Shown: in pieces, positions 10,501 to 23,672 of the stretch
Position numbering within the stretch: position 1 is the first letter of the stretch
Layout: each line of letters starts with the position of its first letter
Position numbers and translations under genes: made by a program
Assembly: GCA_004026145.2 (NCBI GenBank)
Contig: CP034990.1
Coordinates: 15,712,383 to 15,776,382 of the forward strand
Source: Takifugu bimaculatus
Lineage: Eukaryota > Chordata > Actinopteri > Tetraodontiformes > Tetraodontidae
Direction: 5' to 3'
DNA: 64,000 nucleotides
Notes under the pieces: generated by a model
What the model was told of the DNA's origin: nothing
Database searches by the model: none
The model's input: only the letters and a program-made list of their open reading frames with translations

Positions 10501-12544
10501 ATGTCTTTTCTGAAGGTGACGGGGGTCTTATGATGTTCAGCTACTGACGCCTCTGACACAAACCCGCTCACACTGCGTCCTGCCACAACCCCGACATCAC
10601 GAGTTGATCCTTGAAATGCCCCCCAGAGCTTTGGAAGCCATTTATTGCTTATTGGTGTGGAATTTGATACGAGTCGCCTTTTTTGCGCAGCAGACGGTAA
10701 AGGCCCGAAGCGGTAAATAGAACGACACCACGAGAGGCAATGTAAAGCTGAAGCAAAACCTCACTTTTATAGTCAGAATATCAGTCAGATGGCTCAAAAA
10801 CTGGGACACGTTAAAATAAGTGTGATACTTAACACGTGTGCTACGATTATATTCATTTATAAGGTGGCACTATGGGGGACCTCAGAAGGGATTCAAAAGT
10901 TATGGGGATTTGAAGCACCTGTATGTCACCCTACCCTCTCCTTAGCCCCACTAGCTGTCAGAGCTAACACCAAACTTCCAACACTAGACAGGCGAGGTTT
11001 TTGTCTTGATTTCGTTAAGCTAATTTTAATCCTCTGTATAAGTGAATTGGTCAAAAATATGGCCTTTCCTTCGGTACGCACTATAGTTTCTACTTTCATC
11101 ATTAAAGAATGGCCGCTGGATCTCGTTCATTAATCTGAAGAGCTGATCAGATGATTCATTGTCAGGGTGATATTTGCCAATTATAGCCATAAATCCCATT
11201 CTGACATACATCCCTTACCTTTGTGTACCTCCCCTGTGATGGAGGCAGACTAGACAGCTGGCAGAAAACTCCTCCATCTGTCTTCCCTCCACCTGACACC
11301 TCAGCCGTCTCCACGCCAGAGATCAGAGAGCGCCTCGTCTCTTTCTGACTGTGTAATTTGCACTCGGAGGAGCTGAGCTCAACGTGGATATGAACAACTG
11401 TGCTAAAGAAATGCATCTTGGGTGGCGTCTCAGTCTTATCCATCCCAACAAATTGTTTTGTTACAGCAATCAAGTCCTGACTCCGACCACTTGTGTGTAT
11501 ATACATCAGTGTGCATGAACGTAGGCACATACAATCATTGACGAGAGGTGTCGGGGTGACTAAGCTGCCCTCAACAGCCCCCTGAACATTTGGGGGTTGA
11601 TTTGCTCAAGGGGACCTTGGCAGTGTGCTGGGAAGGTCCCGACACCTCTCCTGCTACAATCCACCTCTTAATATTTAACGTCTGCAGCTGCGACAGTCCC
11701 CCAGGGCTGCCATTTGAAATATGTCTGTATTCGGTATGCTAACAAAGTTGATGAAGCCGCTCAGATGGAGAAGCACAGCCATGGAAAACATTTGCAATTG
11801 CTGATGTTCCTATTTGCCTTCTGAAAGCAAAATCAAAAGCATTCAAAAGAGGCTTTGACTCACAACAGTTCCAAAGAATGATTCTGCGGCTTCGGGAAGA
11901 ATGGCAGGGGTACGAGCTAATTAGCATCAAAGACATGTCTTAATGAGAAACTTTAATGAGGCTTCCGATGATTTGAGGAGTTCTTTTTTTTTAGTGAACA
12001 AACGGAACCGTCGGGTTTTTTTGGTTGTTTTTTTGTTTTAGTTCGGTTCACTTGAAGCAAGTTACATTAATTCTCAATTTCTGCCCTGGAAATCAATGAA
12101 ACGAACTTTATAAGTTACTGTTTGAAGTTCTGATGCATATTCCAAACTGCATTCAAAAATCTGACCAGAGTTTCCTTTAATATGTCAGCAGCCACTAGGC
12201 AGAGAAGTTTTTTTTCTTTTTTTTTTTTTTGCACATTACTTTGGTCCCTTGTGTGTTAATTAATATTTATATTTGTCCACTGCCTCAAACTCTGCCTTCA
12301 GGCATTTATTAAATTATCATGAGTTGGGGCAGAGGCAATACTGTGTGTTAGTCAGAGCACTGCGGCGCTGCATTACATGTGGGCGATCCACTCCCCGATT
12401 CACCAATCAAAAGAGTCCGGCCGAATTATAAAAGCGACCATTAATGACAGCCCGCAAAAGTAATGTCGGCAGCTACAGTCGTGTGGAGGAGGGGCATTAA
12501 ACGCTTGTTTGTTTACCCATTTATTTACATGGTTTGACAATGAC
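7591..12544. other. intronic stretch without a gene
   Basis: Unique sequence with no recognised coding exon or RNA gene. Positions 12240-12480 look conserved (TTAATTAATATTTATA, CCAATCAAAAG, CCATTAATGACAG) and end just before the poly-G tract. Confidence 0.55.
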
Positions 12545-12576
12545 GGGGGGTGGGGGGGGGGGGGGGGGGTGGGGGT
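12545..12576 (+). repeat. long poly-G tract with T interruptions
   Basis: About 30 G are broken by single T at two places. The exact length is likely unreliable in any assembly. It can form a G-quadruplex on the + strand. Confidence 0.9.
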
Positions 12577-15500
12577 GCCTTTGGCAGCCCGGACCTAAAC
12601 ACCCATAGCTTTACAATCACCACAATTAGAGCCAGTCCTGTGAGTTCTGTGACAGCATGACCGCGAGGTGCGCGCTACCTTCCGCTGAAAGCAGCGCCGC
12701 CGCTAAGCGCAAGACAGTCATGATAATTAGTGTTTCCAGCCAGCAGCTCTTCAATGCTATCTGGCCCCCCCACGCTGACCCGCGGAGATTGGAAAGAGGC
12801 CCACCGGCTCCCGGGAGAGCAAGCCTGTCAAGTCCGTCACTTCTCCCACGACACGGGAGTGAGCGGAGGTGTTTTAAATGCCAAACAGGACACACTTGCG
12901 AGGGCCTGTCGGCTCTGGCTGAATACGAGGCCTGTCTGTGGGGCGTCCCCCCCTCTGTAGAGCCTGAAGCAGAGCCGAAGCTCATTGTCTGCAGACAGCT
13001 AACCTGCAGAGGAGGACGGAACACATCCAAAAGAAGGGCAGCATGGCGAGAATGAGCAGAAATATACTTTTCCATAATACTTCAGCAAGCAAAGCAAATT
13101 TCTTTCTTTTTTGCTATAATTTCTGTTCTATGCTGCTTTGTGTAATTTTAAAATAGCACAACATGTGTAGAGTTCTTATCTACTGGCTGTATTCGGTTGA
13201 AACACATATGATGTGTGATGATGCTAACTCAGTCCAAACACATCTTAAGGAAATGTGCTTCAGCGGGATTATGTGCAGTTGAAATTTTCCCAATGAGAAG
13301 AAACTCCTCCTTGTGAAAGTGAACCAGCTGAATCCTGCCTCAATCCTGCCTCAAGTGAAGAGAAGGGCCCATTCCGGCTGGCTGGTTATCGGAACCATCT
13401 CAGATTAATCCTATAAGCCTTTTAAATTAGGTGAATATCGGGGACTTCACACTACAACGTTTACAATGTAAAGTTCAATTTAAATCAATAAGCGACCAGG
13501 GGTCATCATTAAAAACCAATTTCAAATCAGCCATACGTGCTCTTGCCGGTGTGAGGACAAATGTTTGCAGGTTAATTAAAAAAGTAGATGGGATCTTGTG
13601 AAATCTATACTTCGAATCCTAATAGTGCACGGAGCACATGCAGATTCAGAGAAAGGTCACACAACTAATGGGATTAATCCTTCTGTGTCGCTTTTAGAGG
13701 CATTTTCTGTTTCAGACGGCTCCCTTTTTGGCTTTTAGTCTTGTCTGATTTGTGTTCGGTTAGCTTAGCAGCTAAACGGGTAGAGCAGCTAATTGGATAT
13801 TCTCACCTGGTCAGGCTGATCTCAGGATATTTAAACCAGGTCCTCATTTAGATTATCCCTCTCTTCCCCCCAGAGCTGCTGCAATCCCTTTCTACATCCT
13901 TTTTTAATTTGAATTCAACATCAAACACTCGTCCAGCGCTACATCTATTGGATCAGTTCACGTTGTCAGCCTCTGTCATCTTCACCTTGGGGAACGTAGG
14001 AGGGCTTTTAATGGAGTCGTTAGAATTGTGCACTGCTGTTAACCACAACCATGTTACAAACAGGTTATTGCACATGAAACCATCCAGCGTTACTGTCTAA
14101 AAATAATCTCCGTGCCTTCCTTATTTTAGCATTTGTCAATGACAGGACCCTAAGGTTTCAAGATACCATTGAGCAAGGTATTGAACTCATACATGCTCAC
14201 GCAGGGCCCTGGGATGAACTGGCAACTCATCCGGGGTGGATCCGGGGTAGACAGAAACAAACACTCAGGGGTCAAAGATGGTGAGCTTCGGAATTTTCAG
14301 AGCTCCACAGGATATAGGCAAAGAACGAAAGAGACAAGAAAGACAACTGTCATTACGTCCGAGGGCGTAAACGATCAAATAATACTCGCTTTAAAGAGTA
14401 ATAAAACAGTAAAAAGAGAAAGACAGACTGTAAATTTCAGTCGGGCTTACTGAGGTAAGAACATGCTATTTTCACCTACACGCTGTCATCGCAACATTTG
14501 TTGCTAATTACAATGTGATTTGCAAGTTTTATTCATGCAAATATGTTTTTGGCCTTGTTTTCAACAGTCAAGCAGAACTAACACACTGCTGTTAAACAAC
14601 AGAGATACAGTGTATAAATGTTGGACTTATTATATCGTCTTCTTTGGTACCTAAGTTCTAATGTGCACGTGTGCACGTGTACTAGCCCAGCTTCTTGACT
14701 GGTTTTAGTTCCTTGGGTGGTTCATATTTTGCCACATTCATCAGTGACTACAAATGTAAAGCAGCTACACTTTCATCACAAATATGGAGCCAGAGGCCAT
14801 CGAGCTGAACTCACACTAATGATTGACGCACTAATGACCAACCCTGTGACCATGAATTGGCACATTTGCATATTATAATTTAATGTAAACTAAAGAAAGC
14901 TTCTGGTTGAAGCAACACATTGAACTTTATGAACACTGCATCTGTTTGAAAAAAATTTAAACGTCATTATCCCATAACTGCTCAGCAGCTGACCGTCATT
15001 CCCAAAGGGAGATCTCTATCGAAAATGCTAAATCTTTGCTTGAACAAAATGCATGAGAGAAACGGAGGATTAGGCATAAAGAAAGACAGGATGTAACAAC
15101 AACAGCAGATGGGTTTACAGAAGAGACAAAGAGTAAACCTTCCCTATCGGGGGCCATATGTGCCTTGGATAGCATCCCGATTCTCGGTGCATAAATGTGG
15201 CAGATGTTAGTTTAAGAATGCCGTACTTTAAAATCAGCCACAGAAACGATAAAGTGGAAGAAAGACGACAGCATGCTGCAAAACAGACGACATATTGCTG
15301 TGCAAAACTATTTTCTAATGACAAGTTTGAGCCAACAAAGGAGGGCCTGAGCACTGACTACTTTGCAATTGTCATTTGTGAAATGAAGGCGAGGGTGCAT
15401 AATTAGCACCTAATAAAGATGAATTCGGCATCACTTCGAACCACATAACGAGCGTGCGATGTGATAACGGCGCTTCGACTGAAGCTGGCTCTCGTAAGTG

Positions 15501-16099
15501 TTGTTCCAGGGTCTGCAGATGTGACGGGGGGGGGGTGCAAATTGACAGAGAAAATGACAGCGACTTACTAGTGTTGACAACTGCCAGTTACAGCCCGGGG
15601 TGTCACGCTGTCGCCGATGACGACCCCGATGTAACTCAGGCGGACGAAGGGCCTTAAAATGGGCCGCTGCGACCTTTCCCTGGGGAACTGGGGGGGTGAA
15701 GAAAAAGCTGATGCAGCGCTTTGTGCTCATCACTTTTGCATTTGTCTTCAGTGCTCATAACCTTCTGTGCCAGAAGCTCTGCTGTTTAGACTTTGATCGG
15801 GGCTGATTGGCGACATTTTCCTTCCGAGTGACCTCCGGTGTCAAATATACAAAATCCAAAAGGAGTTCATCAGTTTAGACAAGTAACTCTGTGAGGGTGA
15901 AGTGTCTGTCCTCCCATTAACTGCATAGATACTGTATGATGTATGTATATAAACTACATGTGCGAGCAAACTTCTGCTTCTACGGGGCCATTTTGCTGGA
16001 CCCCCAACTCTAAAGGATTGTTTGAGGGTTAAGATGTAGCTTTAAGATAAAACTGGTTAGGGTAAGAAGCTGGTTAATATGTAGTGCAAAATGTGAGGT

Positions 16100-16103
<4 letters not shown>
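12577..16103. other. intronic stretch without a gene
   Basis: Overlapping frames on both strands at 12626-13075 are G+C-rich but match nothing known. Apart from the SINE relic at 14143-14252 and two adjacent CACGTG E-boxes (14666-14671, 14674-14679), I see nothing specific. Confidence 0.55.
14143..14252 (+). mobile_element. SINE-like interspersed repeat relic
   Basis: The segment holds CATTGAGCAAGGTATTGAAC, then GCTCACGCAGGGCCCTGGGA, then TGAACTGGCAACTCATCCGG. These match, with several changes, the fish repeat wording TTGAGCAAGGCACTGAAC and CTGCGATGAACTGGCGACTCGTC that I know from tRNA-derived SINEs and related LINE tails. It appears as a degenerate plus-strand fragment with no clear target duplication. 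Family assignment is from memory. Confidence 0.5.
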
Positions 16104-16153
<50 letters not shown>

Positions 16154-16166
16154 AGAGAGAGAGAGA
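16104..16166 (+). repeat. (TG)n-(AG)n compound microsatellite
   Basis: About 24 TG units (16104-16152) are followed by about six AG units. It is likely polymorphic. Confidence 0.97.
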
Positions 16167-16779
16167 ATGAGCAATGAGACATAAATATTCTTTAAATCGT
16201 TACCTTTGTCATTGACATCAGTTTTAAATTCCTAAAAGGAGAAGTTATATTGATATTTCACGCCGGGGCTGTAGATATATGTAACATCAGCCTCTGGGGT
16301 ATTCCTTTCCTTTGAATTAGAGCTCGGAATAATCAAATACAATGAATTTTTATTCTTCTTAATGGTGAAACAGCGACGTGGAAACAGCAGAGCCCGACTT
16401 GATTAAAGTGCAACTGAGATTCATTGAATCTGGCTCAGAGCTGGGAGGAGTATTTTAAATAGCAGTCCATTTAACAAAATGTTATGTTCTTAATGGGTAG
16501 GTAATAAGATAGTCTTTATCTTTTATTGAAAAAGTCAAGTCATTTCCCATCGTGATGTATGCTCTTAAAGAGAAGCACTCAGAGGTAGCAGAGAGGGTTG
16601 GAAATATCACGAAACAAAGTGACTTTTGATCATGTGTTAAGTGTATAATGTCTGACATATTTCATGCTCTCATTACCGCCGGCTTTGGTGCGTTAAAGGC
16701 AACCAGAAAAGCCTTATATATTAAATTACCTCCGATTCTTTCTTTAAAGTGGGTTCATTTGAATTTGTGGGGGGAAAAA

Positions 16780-16781
<2 letters not shown>

Positions 16782-16838
<57 letters not shown>
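16782..16838 (+). repeat. (TA)n-(CA)n compound microsatellite
   Basis: About 23 TA units run to 16828 and are followed by five CA units. TA runs of this size melt easily and can form cruciforms. Confidence 0.97.
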
Positions 16839-17209
16839 TGGCTTTGATGATGATAATAATAAAGTATGCCTTTTAAACATTGCTGTTTTTATCTCTTATT
16901 CCACCATATTGGTCCTCTTCTCCAAAATTCAGGTCAAGCCAGCTTAAACCCGATGTTTCCTGCTTAGTGCTCGATTTTAATTAACTTATTATTGCAGCTG
17001 GTTCAGAAGACTCGTGCAACCTATTTGTAATTTGGGATTTGAGCTAAACGGGAGTCGCTCCCGTCCTCGCCCGTGCAGGCTGCGGGTCATATTGTCAGAA
17101 CCCAGATGGAGGGATCTACTTCAGGCACCAAGGTTTGTGGCATCACAACAAACAGTAATGGCACTGGGGCCTCTCCCGTTTGGTTCGGAGGTCTTAGCTT
17201 TAAAGCCTT

Positions 17210-17690
17210 AGGTGGTCTTGGGGGTCTGAAATCCTCAGCCTGTCGGTGGAGTGTTTCAGGTCTCGGTAGCGTCTCCCTGAGTGCAGCAGTGTGAACAGAT
17301 GGTGAAGGGATGAGTAGTGTCCTTTACAATCCGGCAGGCTCTGCTGTGGCAGCGGGACCTGGAGGTGTCTTCCAGGGGGGTGGCGGGAGTCCAATGACTT
17401 TCCTTTTTGTACGTGGTTTGGCGGCCACCTCGTGTTAAGCTGCCCTGCTTGCTGCTGAACAGGTTCCACTGTGAAAAAGCTGAAGATTTCAAGTGGGGTT
17501 GGACTTCCTGAGAACATGCCACCCCCAGCGGGCCACGGTCCACCTGAGGTCCCGACTGATGTGGGTTCCCTGCAATTCAAACCTTGAAGAAAGATGAAAC
17601 AGATTTTTGTCCCTGTCTGAAGGCCTCCTTTGTCTTTTTGATGTTCATTGCCAGGTGCCTCCTACCCTTTCTGCCATCCTGGGGTTAGTG
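17210..17690 (-). pseudogene. LINE reverse-transcriptase C-terminal relic
   Basis: On the minus strand, the frame around 17307-17342 reads RACRIVKDTTHP. After a frame change, 17262-17300 reads LFTLLHSGRRYRDL. Together these match the block 'R-A-x-R-I-V-K-D-x-T-H-P ... L-F-x-L-L-P-S-G-R-R-Y-R' near the C terminus of fish non-LTR retrotransposon proteins. Upstream, about 17620-17680 reads NIKKTKEAF, similar to the 'N-x-x-K-T-K-E' segment that precedes it. The part between is shortened, frames are broken and no ORF survives. The clade (L1, L2 or Rex-like) cannot be fixed from this fragment. Confidence 0.55.
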
Positions 17691-18263
17691 GTAGGGTTAC
17701 CAGAACGTCAGTACAGTGTGACAGGGATGGGTAAATTCTCCACTCTGACATCTCCTACATGCAACAACACATCCTGACACCCTCCTTCTGCTGCTTTATA
17801 ACACTGCGTCTGCCTGTTGATGCGACACTTCTGGAGCTGAAAGAGCTACACACAGTAACAACGAAGCATCCTACAGTAGAAATACAAGCCGGAATAATGC
17901 ACATGTCCCATGCACTAATCTAGAATCTTTAGAGGAACCGTGGCCTTGTTTTTCCTGGGGGTTTTTTGCCCTCCATGGGTATCTTTGCAGCAGCAGTTTG
18001 GGACAATAAAGCAGTAATGGCAGTTCTGTCTTTAGCTCCCCTCTATAAAGTGGGTTGTATAAGAGGTTAAAAGAGAGTGGCAGGCGATGCGGACCCTCTA
18101 TCCCCAGGCTGATGCTCATGCCCTGATGTCAGATCTTTGTTGACAGTTGTTTGTTCCTGCGGGTTGGTGGGGGGGTAAAAACGGCTCCAACTCTTCTACC
18201 TCTCAGGGAACCAACCTTTTTTTTGAATGCCTACACAAACGTTTGCTTTTGGGATGTTTTTTA

Positions 18264-19132
18264 CACTTAAGGCACTTTTCCACTCCACATTATCGGCTCC
18301 ACACAGTTTGACTCGACACGTTCTCGTACGGCCACGGTGGTTTGCCTTTTCCACAGTTAGCGTGTAAACACACCTTGTTGATCATCTCTGATAAATGTTT
18401 GTTTTCTACTGTTGCAAGCAGTTGCAAATGGCCAGCTCACACATCCAAGAAACAGCAGGGTAAAATTCTAAATATTGAATGGAATCAATATTGAATGGAG
18501 TCATCCTGAATGGAATAAGTGCAATAATAAGGATGAAAGTCACGGAGCGCTCCTCTGACTCTGACCCTTCTTCTAGTTTCCAGCAACGTGGCAGCCAAAT
18601 TGAGGCCACTTGGTGGCACAAATAGTGTTGATTCTAATTAAAACACCTCTCGTCCTTTCTATAAAAAAAAAAAAATTCCAGTTCTTTCTGTTTGACCTGC
18701 TTTGATTTTCCATTGATTGACTTTGGTGTACTAAACTTTTCTTAATGTCTTCTTTATGTCCGCTGGTTCCTCTGAACGCCCATCTGAGACCTCAGGGTCT
18801 TGTAACGCTCCCTCTAAATGATCTCGCCACCACACAGCTGCATAACATCTGTACGCGTGGTTCACCCAGGGTATCGCCTTGCTAGTAGTCGTTAATATTC
18901 ATTTTGTAAAAGAAAAACATGCTAGTGCTGTCGCAGAGTTTCAGAATTAGTTTTCCAAAGGACCTTGATCTCCTGATATACCAGGGAAGTCAACACCCTG
19001 GCCAATTAACAGACAGACATTAACATGATAGTACCTACTCGGCCTTGGGGCTCCCTGTGGAAATGCCTCCAAACTGTAGCATGCCGGGTCGAGTCGCGCT
19101 GAGTAGGCACTAGTGGAAAGGTTGCATAAGTG
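18264..19132. mobile_element. probable non-autonomous DNA transposon
   Basis: The left end reads CACTTAAGGCACTTTTCCACT and the right end, reverse-complemented, reads CACTTATGCAACCTTTCCACT. Further inside, the left end has GACTCGACACG and the right end, inverted, has CGACTCGACCCGG. These imperfect terminal inverted repeats bound about 870 bp with no coding frame of note. The TTTTCCACT...CTCGAC wording resembles abundant fish MITE-type repeats. A clear target-site duplication was not found, so the exact ends and the superfamily are uncertain. Confidence 0.5.
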
Positions 19133-21965
19133 ACATTCACAAAACAGGGCTAAACAAGAACGCAGAATTCAACAATTAAATTGTTCCACAACGCTGGTGA
19201 AATTCTGAAACGAGGAAATGTTAACAATCGAAGTGACTGTGAACAATAGGAAGAGCCTTTGGTCAGAAAGTGTTTCCATCATTTCCTTTCATTCTTTTTA
19301 TCCCCAGCGAGGAGAAGGCAGTGGTCTATCGGGTGGATTAAAAAGGCTGGAAAAATAACTGTTACACAGTCGGTGTTCCAAAGTAGAAATCAAAATAATG
19401 CAGTCAGCAGGGCGAGAATTACCTGAGTCAGGCGCTGCGAAGGCGGCTTTTTCAGATTTTAATACCCTCAAGATGAAAGACGAAATGTAACTGATGATGT
19501 GGCTTTCAAAAACTGGGATGTGCTTTAAGTGTTTAATATATATTTGTATTCTAATCTTGAGGCCGTGAATTGACAGTGAGACCGTCGAAGCGACGAAACA
19601 CGGTGCTTTTGTGCAGATGCTGACAAGGGTCAGGCCTGTGCGCTGAACGTCTCAAAATGGCTGAATTATAGGAAAATAGGATGTTTGGCTTCCTTCAGGC
19701 TAATAATCCTGCTTTCTGTAGAATCTGCCCTGAATCCTTGTTTACTGTCAGTCTCTTTGGCTGTAATGATGATAAGCTCTGGTTAATCTAGCAGGCCTTG
19801 TTGTTGTGGCATGAGATGAAGGGGGGGATTTAGACAAGGCACTGCCGATGCCCCCTTGTGTGTGCTAATTAACTGCTACTGGTTTGTTCTCCTCAAACAC
19901 ACCAGACCACTCCAGCTAACACACAAAACCGTATGTTCTTTCGTAACTCTTGACATTCACTATTGGATATTTAGACTGCTGCAGCCTCTAATGAATTATC
20001 CCGGGATCAAAAGGTCGAGTCCTTAAAACAAACACAATTAGAAGTGTCGGTTGTCCCGACGCGGCCTCGCGTTACGTGAATTATCTTAATTACTCCTGCT
20101 TCCAGCTGGTCAGGGCACCGTGCTTGTGTCACTTTATATCCTGCCGTGCACCATCTCACCTTCAACCCATCAATCATGACAGTTAAAAGGCTTACTTAGC
20201 GTATACATTTCTTTACTCCCTGCAAAGGTGACAATTGGGGATTATTTATGTGTGTGTGGCTGCCACAGCGGCGGAATTAATCTAATTCCTGCGTCACCAC
20301 GTGTTGAGGGGGTGGGGAAATCACCCCAATCAAGTCACGCCGGACATGTTTCCTGACCTAGCTGCGTTAAAAGTGAGGTTTACGTATGCTGCAATAAAGC
20401 CTGTGTTTCCAGATTGCCTCCCTTTTTCTGATAACGTTTTTTTCGTGTGGTATCATTAATGCTTCTCGGAGAAGAATTTTTGAAATGTTGGCTTGTGATC
20501 AGAAAGCTGAATAAAACCAGTCAGTTTCTTTTTTGGAGTGTTTTAACAGAAAGTTTTGCTCAATGCCAAATTGAAGAGTTTGGAATTCAGGTGAAAAGGC
20601 GTTCTTTTGCTTCACTGTATTTAAAAGGACTCTTCTCTCTCCACACCTGTCTTACTCGCCTCTGAGATTCGCATGATTCTGTGAACGACCAAGTCTTAAA
20701 AACCTACGCTAATCCTGTAATTATGCCGCTGTCTTCCCTGGCATATGCCATCGCCTCACTTTTGTGGTTATCCTGTGGACTAAAGCAATTATTGTACTGC
20801 AATTGAAACATCAAGTAATTAATTCATTTTTCACGTCGCGCACACTTAATTTGATGCCACGCTTCAAGTGGGAGAAGAGTGTGTTTGTGTGTCAGCTGCA
20901 CTGGAGGGTAAGAATAGCAGTTGTGATTTTATGCAGCTCTTGGCACATGGGACACCCACCCAAGGCCATGAAGTATATAACATGCGGAGTAATTCCATTT
21001 AGGCCTTGGCACGCTTTCTGTGACCCACTCGTGAGACTATCCGCCACTGCAGTGGCATCTCTCTCCTCCGTTCCATTCCCTCTACGTCTCCATCCCTTCT
21101 CCTCCTCTTCTCCTCTACCAGATTGCCACAGTTCCAGTCTTTTGGCTTCGGTCTATATTGCCATCTCCTTTCATCACTCCCATTCCTTCCTTGTGTAATT
21201 GTCTATACCCTTCTCTCTCTCTTCTCCCTGCATGGTCGTCATCTGCGACCGGCGTGCCAGGGAGTGCCGCAGCAGACTGCGGTGCCATGATCCAGAAACC
21301 CCACATTAACACTGGGATTTCACCCAGAGATTATTTAAGTGTGGCATGCCTGCCAGGCAGGGTTCTTCTCTGTAATCTCTACAGCACTGTGAATAGAGTA
21401 GGACTGGGGGAGAGGGGATTTGTAGGAGTTGAGGGCTGATTGGTTTCTAGAACGGTACAGTTTGGGCTTTTAGGCAATCTCAATATTTCAATTCCATATG
21501 GGCTTGGAATTAGGAGGTGGGTTGATAGCTGAGGATGTCACACAGAAAGTGAGGTTAAATCCCTGGCAGAGTGATCCTCTTCTTCCCAGTCAGCTATGTA
21601 TCCTTCTGAGGTTTGCAGAGTAATTTAATTTGAGGTAATTGTGGCAAGGATCCATAATTAAAAGGATTAAAATGCATGCCATTTATAGATGTGCTGAAGG
21701 AAAATGGAACGACGAGGCTGCTTGTACCACCGCTGCTCGTGCCCCCTTCTTCTCTCAGCCCTTCCTTTGTCAGGGAATTCACATTTGCACCATTTAATCT
21801 GTCACTCAAGTCAAATGTGCAATAAAAAAAAAAACAAATGCTGACACACTTAGCAACAACCAGCCCACTGCCCAGGAAGACCAACCAGGCTTGATAATGC
21901 TATTGATTCTTCATTTTATCCATGAATCATAGGTTCAGCCTAATTTTACTTGCATCTCAGAAACC

Positions 21966-21967
<2 letters not shown>
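19133..21967. other. intronic stretch without a gene
   Basis: No coding exon was recognised. Positions 20200-20300 and 21600-21680 are A+T-rich with TAATTA/GGATTA-type words and may be regulatory. Confidence 0.5.
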
Positions 21968-22011
<44 letters not shown>

Positions 22012-22030
22012 CCGTGTGTGTGTGTGTGTG
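21968..22030 (+). repeat. (TG)n microsatellite
   Basis: About 21 TG units, then GCGTCC, then six more TG units. The VCVCVCV and THTHTH open frames are artefacts. Confidence 0.97.
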
Positions 22031-23545
22031 GCTCTTGCAGCAGAGGTCTTTGACCCCATCAGTGAAGTCGGCGTCCCTGCTGACTTCTTGACATTGCGAG
22101 AGAAACAAAGATACTTATCAAACATCCACCGACTGAGGAGAGCGTTGAGGAGAATGCGCTCTGACATGTTGCCATTTACAATTTACCAGCTATCCCTCGA
22201 TGTATCTGCAGCCGAGCGCTTGTTTGTTTTCTTGGATTTTTATTTTTTTTATTTCCGGTGATTGTAAGCTGAATATTAACTTTGCCGGTGGATGATGGAT
22301 GGATGCATGTGGGCTACAAAACAAAACATAAAAAAAGACTTTTCTTTTATTTTCCCATTTAAAAATATTTCTAGTACTCATGTAATCACTGCACAAAGAG
22401 CATTAAAAGAGCAAAAATGCTAATGTTGTTATACCCATTCTATATATAACATATGGGCGGGGGTTTAGCTGCACTCCAAAGGCACCCTGACTGCAGCCAC
22501 CCCACCTTTTTGTCCTAAGTTATTTTCTAATCTTGGTTACAGTTAATCTTTACTCATGAAAACCAAATTATTCTGTGATGGATGAAGCACGCTGCAGAAA
22601 ACTACATGGGTTTGACTTAGGAATTTATTTCACTCCATACGTTTATGCTCCATGAGGAGCTGCACGATTCACCAAGGGTGGAGCGGTGACAGCCCCCCCG
22701 ACATCGGTGGGAGTTTAAACGCCCTTGACAAGTGCGCGGTTTGCAAAGGAGCAAATTTAATTTCCATGGTTTGAAATTTCAAAGGTATCTGCTGCTGTAA
22801 TTGCTTGACGCAGGAATCCATAAATCATTGTTCAGTAAGGTCATCTTGTAATTTCTTCCCTAATGCTGGCATTTATTTTCCCAGCATCCTCTTTTTCTTC
22901 TCATTTAATCTCGCCAGGTCATTTGAGAGATTAATTGCCACCATCTTCAAAAACAACAAATTAGTTTCATATGTTGCAATGCGGGAACTAAGAAATAACA
23001 CAGAGCTCCCAACGCCCCCCCCAAAAAAATAAAATTAAAATAATGAAGCATTATTCCTTCCTGGAGGGGCAACACACCTGTTTGCTATGGTTGCACCAGT
23101 TTAATGAGGAGTCATGATACAAGTCCTTTAAATCAGCCACAACATGTTATGTTAAATACTGGTGATGGATGGTGTCTTTAGATTATAAGAGTTGCTTTTA
23201 CCTATATTGATATTTTCATCACAAATCAGCTTTCATGTGTACTAAAATTCAGCTTCTGATGAATGAAGGATACACTCCAAACTCTTACATTTGGACTTTT
23301 AAATGTCCACGACCTTCACCTGTCTCTACCATGCTTAAATGCATCACAAAGAGCCTTCTAATACACATACTTGTGCTTTTGTATACTTGTGAAATATCAT
23401 CCAAGTACCGTTGCACTTATAAGTACACAAACTTTCAAGCACGCACCACATTTCCTTGTGTGTACTCTGGACAAGGGTATGCCACAATGCATTCGACTTT
23501 GGTCGGTGACAGCAGCGGCGAATGCTCAGAAGGTTCGTCCTTCAA

Positions 23546-23672
23546 AGCACAGATACATGTGTGCGATGGCCATTGGCAGCTGCTTACAGAGTTTGGGATC
23601 TTTCTCAAGAGCACCTCTGTCTGCAACCAGGACTTGAATCAGAAACCTTCCAGACTGAGCTGCTGCCACCAG
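23546..23672 (-). mobile_element. tRNA-derived SINE relic
   Basis: Read on the minus strand, the element starts GGTGGCAGCAGCTCAGTCTG (an A-box-like tRNA head). It continues with GGTTTCTGATTCAAGTCCTGG (B-box-like) and then AGGTGCTCTTGAGAAAGATCCC. This order matches the percomorph tRNA-derived SINE in which GGTGCCCTTGAGCAAGGCACC follows the B box. It is diverged and lacks a recognisable 3' tail, so it is an old inactive copy. Confidence 0.55.

Noticed and set aside
12626..13075. Overlapping 149- and 132-codon frames on opposite strands
   Set aside because: G+C-rich DNA keeps both strands open. Neither product resembles a known protein.
21950..22261. Val/Cys-rich frame of 103 codons
   Set aside because: It is the TG microsatellite read in frame, extended by chance.
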